From the NCBI RefSeq assembly GCF_007988825.1, contig NZ_BJUW01000003.1:62001-126000 (forward strand): 64,000 bases of DNA, read 5' to 3'. A program made the position numbers and the translations under genes. The notes below the pieces were generated by a model. The model had not been told where the DNA came from. It saw only the letters and a list, made by a program, of their open reading frames with translations, and made no database searches. This document shows, one piece after another, positions 16,271-23,763 of the stretch (position 1 is its first letter; every line of letters begins with the position of its first letter). This DNA comes from Microbacterium aerolatum (lineage in GTDB: Bacteria; Actinomycetota; Actinomycetes; Actinomycetales; Microbacteriaceae).

Positions 16271-17665
16271 ATGGCACTCGACAAGCCGTACAAGAACGTC
16301 CCCGGCACGACCATCTACGACGCCGAGCAGGCGCGCAAGGGATATCACCTGAACCAGCTCGCGATGTCGCTGATGAAGCCGGAGAACCGCGCGCGCTTCC
16401 TCGCCGACCAGCCCGCCTACCTCGATGAGTGGCCGCTGAACCCCGTGCAGCGCCAGGCCGTGCTCGACATGGATCTGAACACCATGATCGCCGAGGGCGG
16501 CAACATCTACTTCCTCAGCAAGATCGGCGCCACGCATGGTCTGAGCTTCCAGCAGATGGCCGGCTCCATGACCGGCATGAGCGAGGCCGCCTACCGCGAC
16601 ATGATGGTCGGCGGCGGACGCCGCCCCGAGGGGGCGCGCCTGAAGGACCTCGACGGGTGGACCCCGCCGTCGACCGAGAAGGCGACGACCATGCGCCCGG
16701 ACGCCCCGGCGAAGTACACCTCGGCGCTGTTCACCTCGCATGTGCCTGCCATCGGGGCGGCGATGGACCTCGGCAAGACCGAGGAGCCGTACTGGAAGCA
16801 GGTCTTCGACGGCTACCAGTGGACCCGCAAGTGGGCCAAGGAGAACACTCCCGACGTCGTCATCCTGGTCTACAACGACCACGCGACGGCCTTCGACGCG
16901 AGCATCATCCCGACGTTCGTGCTCGGCACCGGTGCGGAGTACCCGGTCGCCGACGAGGGCTACGGCCCGCGTCCTGTGCCCGACGTGAAGGGATACCCGG
17001 AGTTCGCCGCGCACCTCGCGCAGTCGATCATCCAGGATGACTTCGACCTCACCCTCGTCAACGAGATGGTCGTCGATCACGGTCTGACCGTGCCGCTGTC
17101 GCTCGTCTACGGCGAACTCGGCGTCGACGAGGAGTGGCCGGTGAAGGTCATCCCGCTGGCCGTCAACGTCGTGCAGTACCCGGTGCCGTCCGGGCGCCGC
17201 TGCTACGAGCTCGGCAAGGCTCTGCGGCGCGCGATCGACAAGTGGGACGGCGAGGAGCTGAACGTGCAGATCTGGGGCACCGGCGGCATGAGCCACCAGC
17301 TGCAAGGTCCGCGCGCCGGCCTCATCAACAAGGAGTGGGACAACGCCTTCCTCGACCACCTCATCGCCGATCCGCTGGGCCTGACCGAGTGGCCGCACAT
17401 GGAGTACGTCGACGAGGCGGGTTCCGAGGGCATCGAGCTGGTGGACTGGCTGATCGCCCGCGGCGCGATGGACGACCAGTTCGGCGGCGAGGAGCCCTCC
17501 ACGGATCACCGGTTCTATCACGTGCCGGCATCCAACACCGCTGTCGGCCACCTCGTCATCTCGAACCCGGTCGGCAGGGCGACCGTCGCCGCCGAGGACG
17601 CGGTGGAGTCGGTGGGCGCGCCCGCCGCGGAGCCGGCCGAGACCGCAGCCGTGGCGAACGCCTGA
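16271..17665 (+). CDS. ligAB: Protocatechuate 4,5-dioxygenase, alpha and beta subunits fused
   Basis: A 464-residue extradiol dioxygenase opening protocatechuate between C4 and C5 to 4-carboxy-2-hydroxymuconate-6-semialdehyde. Residues about 1-125 correspond to the small LigA subunit (RKGYHLNQLAMSLMKPENR, GGNIYFLSKIGATHGLSFQQMAG). About 150-435 are the catalytic LigB subunit (ALFTSHVPAIGAA with the metal-ligand histidine, VYNDHATAFD, NEMVVDHGLTVPLSL). In the proteobacterial type enzymes these are separate chains. The linker RRPEGARLKDLDGWTPPSTEK joins them. An alanine-rich tail of about 30 residues is extra. AAGGAGA precedes the ATG; it lies 12 bases after ligI. Confidence 0.92.
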   Translation: MALDKPYKNVPGTTIYDAEQARKGYHLNQLAMSLMKPENRARFLADQPAYLDEWPLNPVQRQAVLDMDLNTMIAEGGNIYFLSKIGATHGLSFQQMAGSMTGMSEAAYRDMMVGGGRRPEGARLKDLDGWTPPSTEKATTMRPDAPAKYTSALFTSHVPAIGAAMDLGKTEEPYWKQVFDGYQWTRKWAKENTPDVVILVYNDHATAFDASIIPTFVLGTGAEYPVADEGYGPRPVPDVKGYPEFAAHLAQSIIQDDFDLTLVNEMVVDHGLTVPLSLVYGELGVDEEWPVKVIPLAVNVVQYPVPSGRRCYELGKALRRAIDKWDGEELNVQIWGTGGMSHQLQGPRAGLINKEWDNAFLDHLIADPLGLTEWPHMEYVDEAGSEGIELVDWLIARGAMDDQFGGEEPSTDHRFYHVPASNTAVGHLVISNPVGRATVAAEDAVESVGAPAAEPAETAAVANA

Positions 17666-17681
17666 CACCTGACACCTGACA
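17661..17681 (+). repeat. Three tandem CCTGACA heptamers
   Basis: CCTGACA occurs three times in a row, spanning the stop codon of the dioxygenase gene and the start of the short gap before ligC. The first copy holds the TGA stop. Probably slippage; no function is evident. Confidence 0.6.
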
Positions 17682-17704
17682 CCGAATCTCGAAAGGGAGA
17701 GCGA

Positions 17705-18658
17705 ATGAGCGACAAGATCCGCATCGCCGTCGTGGGCGCGAACGGCGCCTTTGGCATGAAGCACCTGGATGGCCTTGCCAACATCGATGACGCCGAGGTG
17801 ACCGTCGTCGCGGCCACCTCGCAGGAGAAGGCGGATGCTGTCGCGTCGAAGTACGGCGTCGCGAACGCGGTCGTCGGACTCGAAGCCGTCCTCGAGCGCG
17901 ACGACGTGGATGCCGTGATCCTCGCCACCCCGACGGGTCTGCACGCGAGCCAGACGCAGGCGGTGCTCGCCGCCGGCAAGCACGTGCAGGTCGAGATCCC
18001 GCTCGCCGACTCGCTGGCGGATGCCGAGGCCACCCTGGCTGCGGCCGAAGCATCCGACCGGGTCGCGATGGTCGGCCACACGCGCCGGTTCAACCCCTCG
18101 CACCAGCTCGTGCACGACCGCATCCAGGCGGGCGAGTTCAACGTGCAGCAGATGGACGTGCAGACGTACTTCTTCCGCCGCACGAACACGAACGCGAAGG
18201 GTGAGAAGCGCTCCTGGACCGATCACCTGCTGTGGCACCACGCGGCGCACACGGTCGACCTGTTCGCGTACCAGGCGGGCAAGATCGTGCAGGCGAACGC
18301 AATCCAGGGCCCGATCCACCCCGATCTCGGCATCGCGATGGACATGTCCATCCAGCTCAAGAGCGAGTCAGGTGCGATCTGCACGCTGTCGCTGTCGTTC
18401 AACAACGACGGTCCGTTCGGCACGTTCTTCCGCTACATCGGCGACACGGCGACCTACGTCGCCCGCTACGACGACCTGTTCGACGGCAAGGACGAGCAGA
18501 TCGACGTCTCCGACGTCGCCGTCAGCATGAACGGCATCGAGCTGCAGGACCGCGAGTTCATCGCCGCGATCCGCGAGGGCCGCGAGCCGAACTCGTCGCT
18601 GCGTCAGGTCATCGACTGCTATCGGGTGCTCGGACAGCTGGAGGAGCAGCTCGCGTGA
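17705..18658 (+). CDS. ligC: 4-Carboxy-2-hydroxymuconate-6-semialdehyde dehydrogenase
   Basis: A 317-residue Gfo/Idh/MocA-type NAD(P)-dependent dehydrogenase that oxidises the ring-cleavage product (as its cyclic hemiacetal) to 2-pyrone-4,6-dicarboxylate. The Rossmann motif GANGAFGMKHLDGL lies at about residues 11-24; QVEIPLADS replaces the EKP motif of sugar oxidoreductases, as in LigC. GHTRRFNPSHQ and WHHAAHTVDLF match LigC-type active-site segments. GAAAGGGAGA precedes the ATG. The stop overlaps the GTG start of the next gene. Confidence 0.9.
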   Translation: MSDKIRIAVVGANGAFGMKHLDGLANIDDAEVTVVAATSQEKADAVASKYGVANAVVGLEAVLERDDVDAVILATPTGLHASQTQAVLAAGKHVQVEIPLADSLADAEATLAAAEASDRVAMVGHTRRFNPSHQLVHDRIQAGEFNVQQMDVQTYFFRRTNTNAKGEKRSWTDHLLWHHAAHTVDLFAYQAGKIVQANAIQGPIHPDLGIAMDMSIQLKSESGAICTLSLSFNNDGPFGTFFRYIGDTATYVARYDDLFDGKDEQIDVSDVAVSMNGIELQDREFIAAIREGREPNSSLRQVIDCYRVLGQLEEQLA

Positions 18659-19653
18659 CGCCGGTGCAGAGCGAGCCACGGACGCTGCCGCGGATGGGCC
18701 TGGGGTGCATGAACCTCAGCCACGCCTACGGCATCCCGCCGTCGCCCGAAGAGGGTCTGGCGGTCTTGCTCGGCGCACTTGACGCGGGTGTCACGCACCT
18801 CGATACGGCCACGCTCTATGGTGCAGGTCGCAACGAGGAACTGGTCGGGCGTGCTCTGAAGGGACGCCGCGACGAGGTCGTGCTCGCCAGCAAGGGCGGC
18901 ATGGCGATGGTCGACGGCGTCCGTGTCATCGACGGCCGGCCTTCGACTCTTCGTGAGCAGGTGGATGCCTCGCTCGCGCGGCTCGGCGTGGAACACATCG
19001 ACCTGTACTACCTGCACCGCTGGGACAAGAAGGTGCCGATCGCCGAGAGCGTCGGCGCGCTCTCCGAGGCGGTGGATGCCGGCAAGATCGGTGCCATCGG
19101 ACTGTCGGAGGTCTCCGTCACCCGCCTGCGCGAAGCGCAGGAAGTCGTGCCGATCGCGGCCGTGCAGAACGAGTACTCGCTGTGGACGCGCAACGCGGAG
19201 ATCGCGATGCTCGAGGCGACGCGAGAGGCGGGCGTCGCGCTGGTGGCGTTCTCGCCGGTCGGCCGCGCCTTCCTCAGCGACAGCGTGGGGGACCCTTCGA
19301 AGTTCGCGGAGAAGGACATCCGCCGGCCGATGCCGCGGTTCTCGTCTGACAACTGGCCCGCCAACGAGGCGCTGCTGCCGGCGTGGCGATCGTTGGCAGC
19401 GGAAGCAGGCGTCACCCCGGCGCAGCTCGCCCTCGCCTGGCTGCTCTCCCGGGGCGACCATGTGGTGCCGATTCCCGGGACGACGAGTCTCGCGCACGCG
19501 GTCGAGAACCATCGGGTGCTGTCGCTGTCGGTGGATGCCGGGCTGCTGGCTCGCGCGGGCGCGCTCATCAACCAAGACACGGTGTCCGGCTCCCGCTACG
19601 CTGCCGGCCCGGCCTCCGAGGTCGACGCCGAGACCTTCGAGGATGCCGCATGA
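18655..19653 (+). CDS. Aldo/keto reductase
   Basis: A 332-residue NADPH-dependent aldo/keto reductase. The catalytic tetrad is visible in family order: Asp in LDTATLYGAG with Tyr, Lys in VVLASKGG and His in YYLHRWDKK. GTTSLAHAVENH near the C-terminus is the NADPH-binding segment. The GTG at 18655 overlaps the ligC stop (GTGA), and its own stop overlaps the next ATG, so it is firmly inside the lig operon. No step of the known protocatechuate 4,5 pathway needs it; it may detoxify an aldehyde intermediate or act on another lignin-derived compound. Confidence 0.85.
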   Translation: MTPVQSEPRTLPRMGLGCMNLSHAYGIPPSPEEGLAVLLGALDAGVTHLDTATLYGAGRNEELVGRALKGRRDEVVLASKGGMAMVDGVRVIDGRPSTLREQVDASLARLGVEHIDLYYLHRWDKKVPIAESVGALSEAVDAGKIGAIGLSEVSVTRLREAQEVVPIAAVQNEYSLWTRNAEIAMLEATREAGVALVAFSPVGRAFLSDSVGDPSKFAEKDIRRPMPRFSSDNWPANEALLPAWRSLAAEAGVTPAQLALAWLLSRGDHVVPIPGTTSLAHAVENHRVLSLSVDAGLLARAGALINQDTVSGSRYAAGPASEVDAETFEDAA

Positions 19654-20351
19654 AGGCGATCTCTTCGATGGCGACAAGGCTCGTGCTCGCCGACCTGATG
19701 GCAGCGGCTGCTGCCGAGCGACTGGCGCGCGTGGATGTGGAATCGGTCGGGGGAGTGGACGCCGCCGGGCGGGTGGCCGCCGGCGAGGCGTTCGACCTAG
19801 TCTTCCTCGCGTCGGGTGCTCTGTCACGCCTGGCCGCCGACGGGCACGTGGATGCTGAGACCGTGACACCGCTCGTACTGTCGCAGGTGGCGATAGCCGT
19901 GCCATCCGGGTCGTCCGAGAAGGCGGTGCGGCCGGATGGCCCTGCTTTCGCCGATGCGGCCGGGTTGCGCGATGCGCTGCGGAATGCGACCCGGGTCGGC
20001 TATTCGACCGGGCCCAGCGGAACGGCGCTGGCGAAGATGATCGACGACTGGGGCATGAGCTCCGAGCTCGGCGATCGGCTTGTGCAGGCTCGACCGGGCA
20101 TCCCCGTGGCACGCTCATTGGCTGACGGCGAGGTCGATCTGGGGTTCCAGCAGCTCAGCGAGCTGGTCGGACAGCCGGGTGTCCGCATCCTCGGTGTGAT
20201 GCCGGACGACTGCGCCATCGACACCGTCTTCTCCGGGGGAGTGGCGACGGCATCCGCCGACCAGGCCAGGGCGCGCAAAGTGCTGACCTTCTTCGCATCC
20301 GCGGCGGTCGCCCCGATCAAGGCTCAGCACAGCTTCGGGGTTCCTGCCTGA
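19650..20351 (+). CDS. Cytoplasmic ModA-like substrate-binding-fold protein of unknown role in the lig operon
   Basis: A 233-residue protein with a periplasmic-binding type II fold of the molybdate-binding (ModA) kind: FDLVFLASGALSRLAADGHV, VGYSTGPSGTALAKMIDDWG and GEVDLGFQQLSEL. It has no signal peptide, lipobox or membrane segment, so it should stay in the cytoplasm, unlike ordinary transport binding proteins. ATG overlaps the stop of the aldo/keto reductase gene (ATGA). Cytoplasmic members of this fold occur in meta-cleavage clusters without assigned function. It could be an isomerase, a ligand sensor or a chaperone for a pathway acid. The family call is fairly secure; the role is open. 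Confidence 0.65.
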   Translation: MKAISSMATRLVLADLMAAAAAERLARVDVESVGGVDAAGRVAAGEAFDLVFLASGALSRLAADGHVDAETVTPLVLSQVAIAVPSGSSEKAVRPDGPAFADAAGLRDALRNATRVGYSTGPSGTALAKMIDDWGMSSELGDRLVQARPGIPVARSLADGEVDLGFQQLSELVGQPGVRILGVMPDDCAIDTVFSGGVATASADQARARKVLTFFASAAVAPIKAQHSFGVPA

Positions 20352-20430
20352 ACTTCAGTTGCCGCGGCTGAAGCGGCCCGGCGTCTCTGACGCACCGGGT
20401 ACGCTGTGAGCGCGCACCGAAGGAGCTGCC

Positions 20431-21600
20431 ATGACCAGGACCCACATCTACGACGCCGTGCGGACGCCGTTCGGTCGCGCGGGTGGGGCGCTCGCCGGCA
20501 TCCGTCCCGATGATCTCGCGGCGACGGTGATGCGGGCGAGTGTCGAGCGCGTCGGCCTTGATGCTGCGCGGATCGACGATGTGATCTTCGGCGATGCGAA
20601 CCAGGCTGGCGAGGACAACCGCAACGTCGCCCGGATGGGGGCGTTGCTGGCCGGTTTCCCGACGACCGTGACCGGAGTGACCGTGAACAGGCTGTGCGCG
20701 TCGAGCGTGGAGGCGGTCGTGCAGGGTTCGCGCGCGATCGAGACGGGGGATGCCGAGATCATCCTCGCCGGCGGCGTGGAGTCGATGAGCCGGGCGCCGT
20801 TCGTCGTGGAGAAACCCGCGAAGCCCTTCCCGGCGACCGGCAACCAGACGATGTGGAACACCGCGATCGGCTGGCGGATGACGAACCGCGCCCTGCCGAA
20901 CCACTGGACCATCTCCAACGGCGAGGCCGCGGAGAAGACCGCCGCCACGTGGGGGATCAACCGCGAGGATCAGGATGCGTTCGCCGTGCGCTCGCACGAG
21001 CTGGCGGCAAAGGCCTGGGCCGACGGGATCTATGACGGCGAGATCGTCCAGGTGCCGGGAGCCGAACTAGCCCGCGACGAGGGCATCCGGGACGGATCGA
21101 CCGTCGAGAAGCTCGCCGGACTGAAGACGCTGTTCGCCCAGGACGGCACGGTCACCGCGGGGAACTCCTCGACGATCAACGACGGCGCCTCCGCCGTGCT
21201 GCTCGGGGCCGAGGGGGCGCTGGAAGCCGAGCCGCTGGCCCGGATCACCGGCCGGGGCGCGCACGGCGTCGACCCGGACGAGTTCCCGACCGCACCGATC
21301 GAAGCGGCGAACAAGGCCCTCGCCCGGGCCGGCCGCACCTGGTCGGAGGTCGACTTCGTCGAACTGAACGAGGCGTTCGCATCCCAGTCGCTGGCCTGCC
21401 TGCGCGGCTGGCCGGACCTCGACCCCGAGAAGCTGAACATCCACGGCGGGGCGCTCGCGATCGGACATCCGCTGGGCGCCTCCGGCGGCCGGATCATCGG
21501 CCACGCCGCGCACGAACTCGCCCGCCGCGGCACCGGCGTCGCCGTCGTCGCGATCTGCATCGGCGTCGGCCAAGGGCTCGCCGTCGTCCTGGAGCGCTGA
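20431..21600 (+). CDS. Acetyl-CoA C-acyltransferase (thiolase)
   Basis: A 389-residue degradative-type thiolase that cleaves 3-ketoacyl-CoA with CoA. The nucleophilic C89 lies in VNRLCASS, and the C-terminal active-site motifs are HGGALAIGHPLGASGGR and CIGVGQG. It resembles beta-ketoadipyl-CoA thiolase (PcaF) in length and in the start MTRTHIYDAVRTPFGR, but no other ortho-cleavage gene is nearby. It is separated from the lig operon by 79 bases with its own GAAGGAG site. A link to side-chain shortening of phenylpropanoids with the acyl-CoA ligase downstream is possible. Confidence 0.9.
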   Translation: MTRTHIYDAVRTPFGRAGGALAGIRPDDLAATVMRASVERVGLDAARIDDVIFGDANQAGEDNRNVARMGALLAGFPTTVTGVTVNRLCASSVEAVVQGSRAIETGDAEIILAGGVESMSRAPFVVEKPAKPFPATGNQTMWNTAIGWRMTNRALPNHWTISNGEAAEKTAATWGINREDQDAFAVRSHELAAKAWADGIYDGEIVQVPGAELARDEGIRDGSTVEKLAGLKTLFAQDGTVTAGNSSTINDGASAVLLGAEGALEAEPLARITGRGAHGVDPDEFPTAPIEAANKALARAGRTWSEVDFVELNEAFASQSLACLRGWPDLDPEKLNIHGGALAIGHPLGASGGRIIGHAAHELARRGTGVAVVAICIGVGQGLAVVLER

Positions 21601-21623
21601 GCGGATCCTGCGGGCGGTCGGGC

Positions 21624-21701
21624 GGCTTCGACTCCGGTGCTGCGCACCTCCGCTCAACCCGTTTCGTCGCGGTTGCCTTCGGCTCCCTTGCTCAATGACC
21701 C
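21624..21701 (-). repeat. Intergenic repeat, diverged inverted copy C
   Basis: Its reverse complement, starting GGGTCATTGAGCAAGGGAGC and ending GGAGTCGAAGCC, aligns with copies A (8377-8446) and B (21756-21827), with the shared block GACGAAACGGG. Together with copy B it forms a large inverted pair in the 332-base gap between the thiolase and acyl-CoA ligase genes, a gap that otherwise holds no gene. Confidence 0.6.
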
Positions 21702-21755
21702 GCCCAGAAGACTCTTCCAAGAACGCCCCGCGTGGGACTGATCAGGTTCAGTTGC

Positions 21756-21827
21756 GGGTCGTTGAGCGGAGCGGCCGCAGGCCGCGCAGACGAAACGGGG
21801 TGAGCGAGCCGAAGGCGAGTCGAAGCC
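21756..21827 (+). repeat. Intergenic repeat, copy B
   Basis: A 72-base copy nearly identical to copy A, with the same GCGGCC-GCA-GGCCGC hairpin and the same ends. It faces copy C 54 bases away, so a transcript could fold into a long cruciform-like hairpin; this may end transcription from the thiolase gene. Confidence 0.7.
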
Positions 21828-21932
21828 TCCACACCCCGATCCGCTCAGACCTACGCCGAAGCCTCCACCCACCCCGAACCGCTCAGCCCCACGCCGAAAC
21901 ATCCGTCCACAGCATCCGCGTAGGCTTTTCCC

Positions 21933-23645
21933 ATGCAGCTGAACGAGACGCGCGCCTGGAACCGCTTCTACGCCCCGGGCACCCCGATCGACATCGAACC
22001 GGTCACCGGATCCCTCAGTGACCTGCTCGACGAGCGCGTGGCGCAGTGGTCCGACCGCCCCGCGATCGCGTTCTTCGACCGCACGCTGAGCTACCGCGAG
22101 CTCGGCGACCGGGTCTCCCGCGTCGCGAACGGCCTTCGCGAGATGGGCGTCAAGGCCGGCGACCGCGTCGCCCTGATCATGCCCAACGCGCCCCAGCACG
22201 TCATCGCCTTCTACGCCGTGCTGCGCCTTGGCGCCGTCGTCGTCGAGCACAACCCCCTCTACACCCGCGACGAACTCGAGGTGCAGTTCCGCGACCACGG
22301 CGCGGACGTCGTCATCACGTGGGACAAGGTCGTGCCGACGCTGCGTGCGCTGCCCGACGACATCCGTCCGCGCCGCATCGTCGCCGTCGACGTCACCCGC
22401 GCCATGCCCTTCGCCATGCGACTAGCGCTCAGCCTCCCGATCGCGAAGGCCCGCGAGTCCCGCGCCAAGCTGACCGCACCGGCCCCGGGCGCGATCCCGT
22501 TCACGAAGCTCGAGAAGAGCGCGCCGCTGCCGGGCGATCACCCGCGGCCGAAGGCCTCAGACCTGGCATCCCTGCAGTACACGTCCGGCACCACCGGCAC
22601 CCCGAAGGGCGCCATGATCACGCACGCGAATCTGTGGGCGAACGCCCGCCAGGGTGCGGCATGGATGCCGGAGTTCACCCGCGGCGACGGGCGCATCTAC
22701 GGGCTGCTTCCGATGTTCCACTCCTTCGGCGTACTGCTCTCGGTCATCTACTCGGTCGAGACCGGCTCCTGCGCCGTGTTGTTCCCGACCTTCGATCCGG
22801 AACTGGTGTCGAAGGCGGCGAAGAAGTTCCCGCCGACCTTCGTGCCGGCCGTCCCGCCGATGTTCGACCGGCTGGCCCGCGTGGCCAAGGAGGGCAAGCT
22901 CGACCTCTCCGGCGTCGTCTACGCGATCTCCGGCGCGATGACCCTCACGCCCGCGATCGTGAAGCGCTGGGAGGATCAGGCCGGCAGCATGCTCAACGAG
23001 GGCTACGGACTCACCGAGACCAGCCCCGTCGCACTCGCCAATCCGTTCACCGACCTCCGCAAGATCGGTGCCATCGGCATCCCGTTCCCGTCGACCGACA
23101 TCAAGGTCGTCGACCCGAACGAGCCCACCCGCGAGGTTGAACTCGGCGAGTCCGGCGAGCTGCTGATCCACGGCCCGCAGGTGTTCCAGGGCTACTGGAA
23201 CCGCCCCGAGGAGACCGCCGCCACCCTACTCGAGGGTGGCTGGCTGCGCACCGGCGACCTCGTCGTGCAGGACGAGGACGGCTTCGTCACGGTCGTCGAC
23301 CGCAAGAAGGAGATCATCATCACCGGCGGCTTCAACGTATCGCCCAGTGAGGTCGAGCAGGTGTTGGCGACGGTGCCCGGTGTCGCGGCATCCGCCGTCG
23401 TCGGCATCCCGCGCGGCAGCGGAGCAGAGGTCGTCACGGCCGTGGTCGTGCTCGAGGACGGCGCGAGCTTCGACGAGGATGCCGCCCGCGAGACCGCCCG
23501 AGAGCACCTCGCAGAGTACAAGCGCCCGAGCGCCTACTCGGTGTGGGAGGAGCTGCCCACCTCGCTCATCGGCAAGGTGCTGCGCCGCCGAGTGCGCGAC
23601 ACGCTGATCGCCGATCGCAAGGCCACCCGCGCCGCCGAGGAGTGA
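21933..23645 (+). CDS. AMP-dependent acyl-CoA synthetase (long-chain fatty acid-CoA ligase type)
   Basis: A 570-residue ANL-superfamily ligase that activates a carboxylic acid to its acyl-CoA through an acyl-AMP. The P-loop YTSGTTGTPKGAMITH is at about 213-228, GYGLTETSP near 353, WLRTGD near 430, and the C-terminal domain has the catalytic lysine in LPTSLIGKVLRR. Length and LRLGAVVVEHNPLYTRDEL resemble FadD. Fatty acids are likely substrates; an aromatic acid cannot be excluded. It stands alone, downstream of the repeat-filled gap. Confidence 0.88.
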   Translation: MQLNETRAWNRFYAPGTPIDIEPVTGSLSDLLDERVAQWSDRPAIAFFDRTLSYRELGDRVSRVANGLREMGVKAGDRVALIMPNAPQHVIAFYAVLRLGAVVVEHNPLYTRDELEVQFRDHGADVVITWDKVVPTLRALPDDIRPRRIVAVDVTRAMPFAMRLALSLPIAKARESRAKLTAPAPGAIPFTKLEKSAPLPGDHPRPKASDLASLQYTSGTTGTPKGAMITHANLWANARQGAAWMPEFTRGDGRIYGLLPMFHSFGVLLSVIYSVETGSCAVLFPTFDPELVSKAAKKFPPTFVPAVPPMFDRLARVAKEGKLDLSGVVYAISGAMTLTPAIVKRWEDQAGSMLNEGYGLTETSPVALANPFTDLRKIGAIGIPFPSTDIKVVDPNEPTREVELGESGELLIHGPQVFQGYWNRPEETAATLLEGGWLRTGDLVVQDEDGFVTVVDRKKEIIITGGFNVSPSEVEQVLATVPGVAASAVVGIPRGSGAEVVTAVVVLEDGASFDEDAARETAREHLAEYKRPSAYSVWEELPTSLIGKVLRRRVRDTLIADRKATRAAEE

Positions 23646-23665
23646 CCTGCCCTGGTCCCCGGACG

Positions 23666-23748
23666 CTTCGACAGGCTCAGCGACCGGCCTGGCGTCTGTC
23701 GCTGAGCCTGTCGGTCCCTGAGCCTGTCGGTCCCTGAGCCTGTCGAAG
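23666..23748. terminator. Palindromic repeat CTTCGACAGGCTCAG acting as likely bidirectional terminator
   Basis: CTTCGACAGGCTCAG at 23666-23680 and its perfect 15-base complement CTGAGCCTGTCGAAG at 23734-23748. Between them CTGAGCCTGTCG is repeated at 23702, 23718 and 23734 with a 16-base period. It fills the gap between convergent genes (acyl-CoA ligase and MFS). There is no U-tract, as is common in actinobacteria. Confidence 0.65.
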
Positions 23749-23763
23749 GGCCGACCGGCCTGC

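Noticed and set aside
15257..18319. A 1020-codon open frame on the minus strand under ligI, ligAB and ligC
   Set aside because: It is the antisense shadow of four well-supported lig genes; the translation is low-complexity, rich in Arg, Val and Asp, with no recognisable domain.
23696..23748. Tandem CTGAGCCTGTCG units considered as a CRISPR-like array
   Set aside because: The 16-base period leaves only four bases between units, there are no spacers of usual length and no cas genes; it is a palindromic intergenic repeat.
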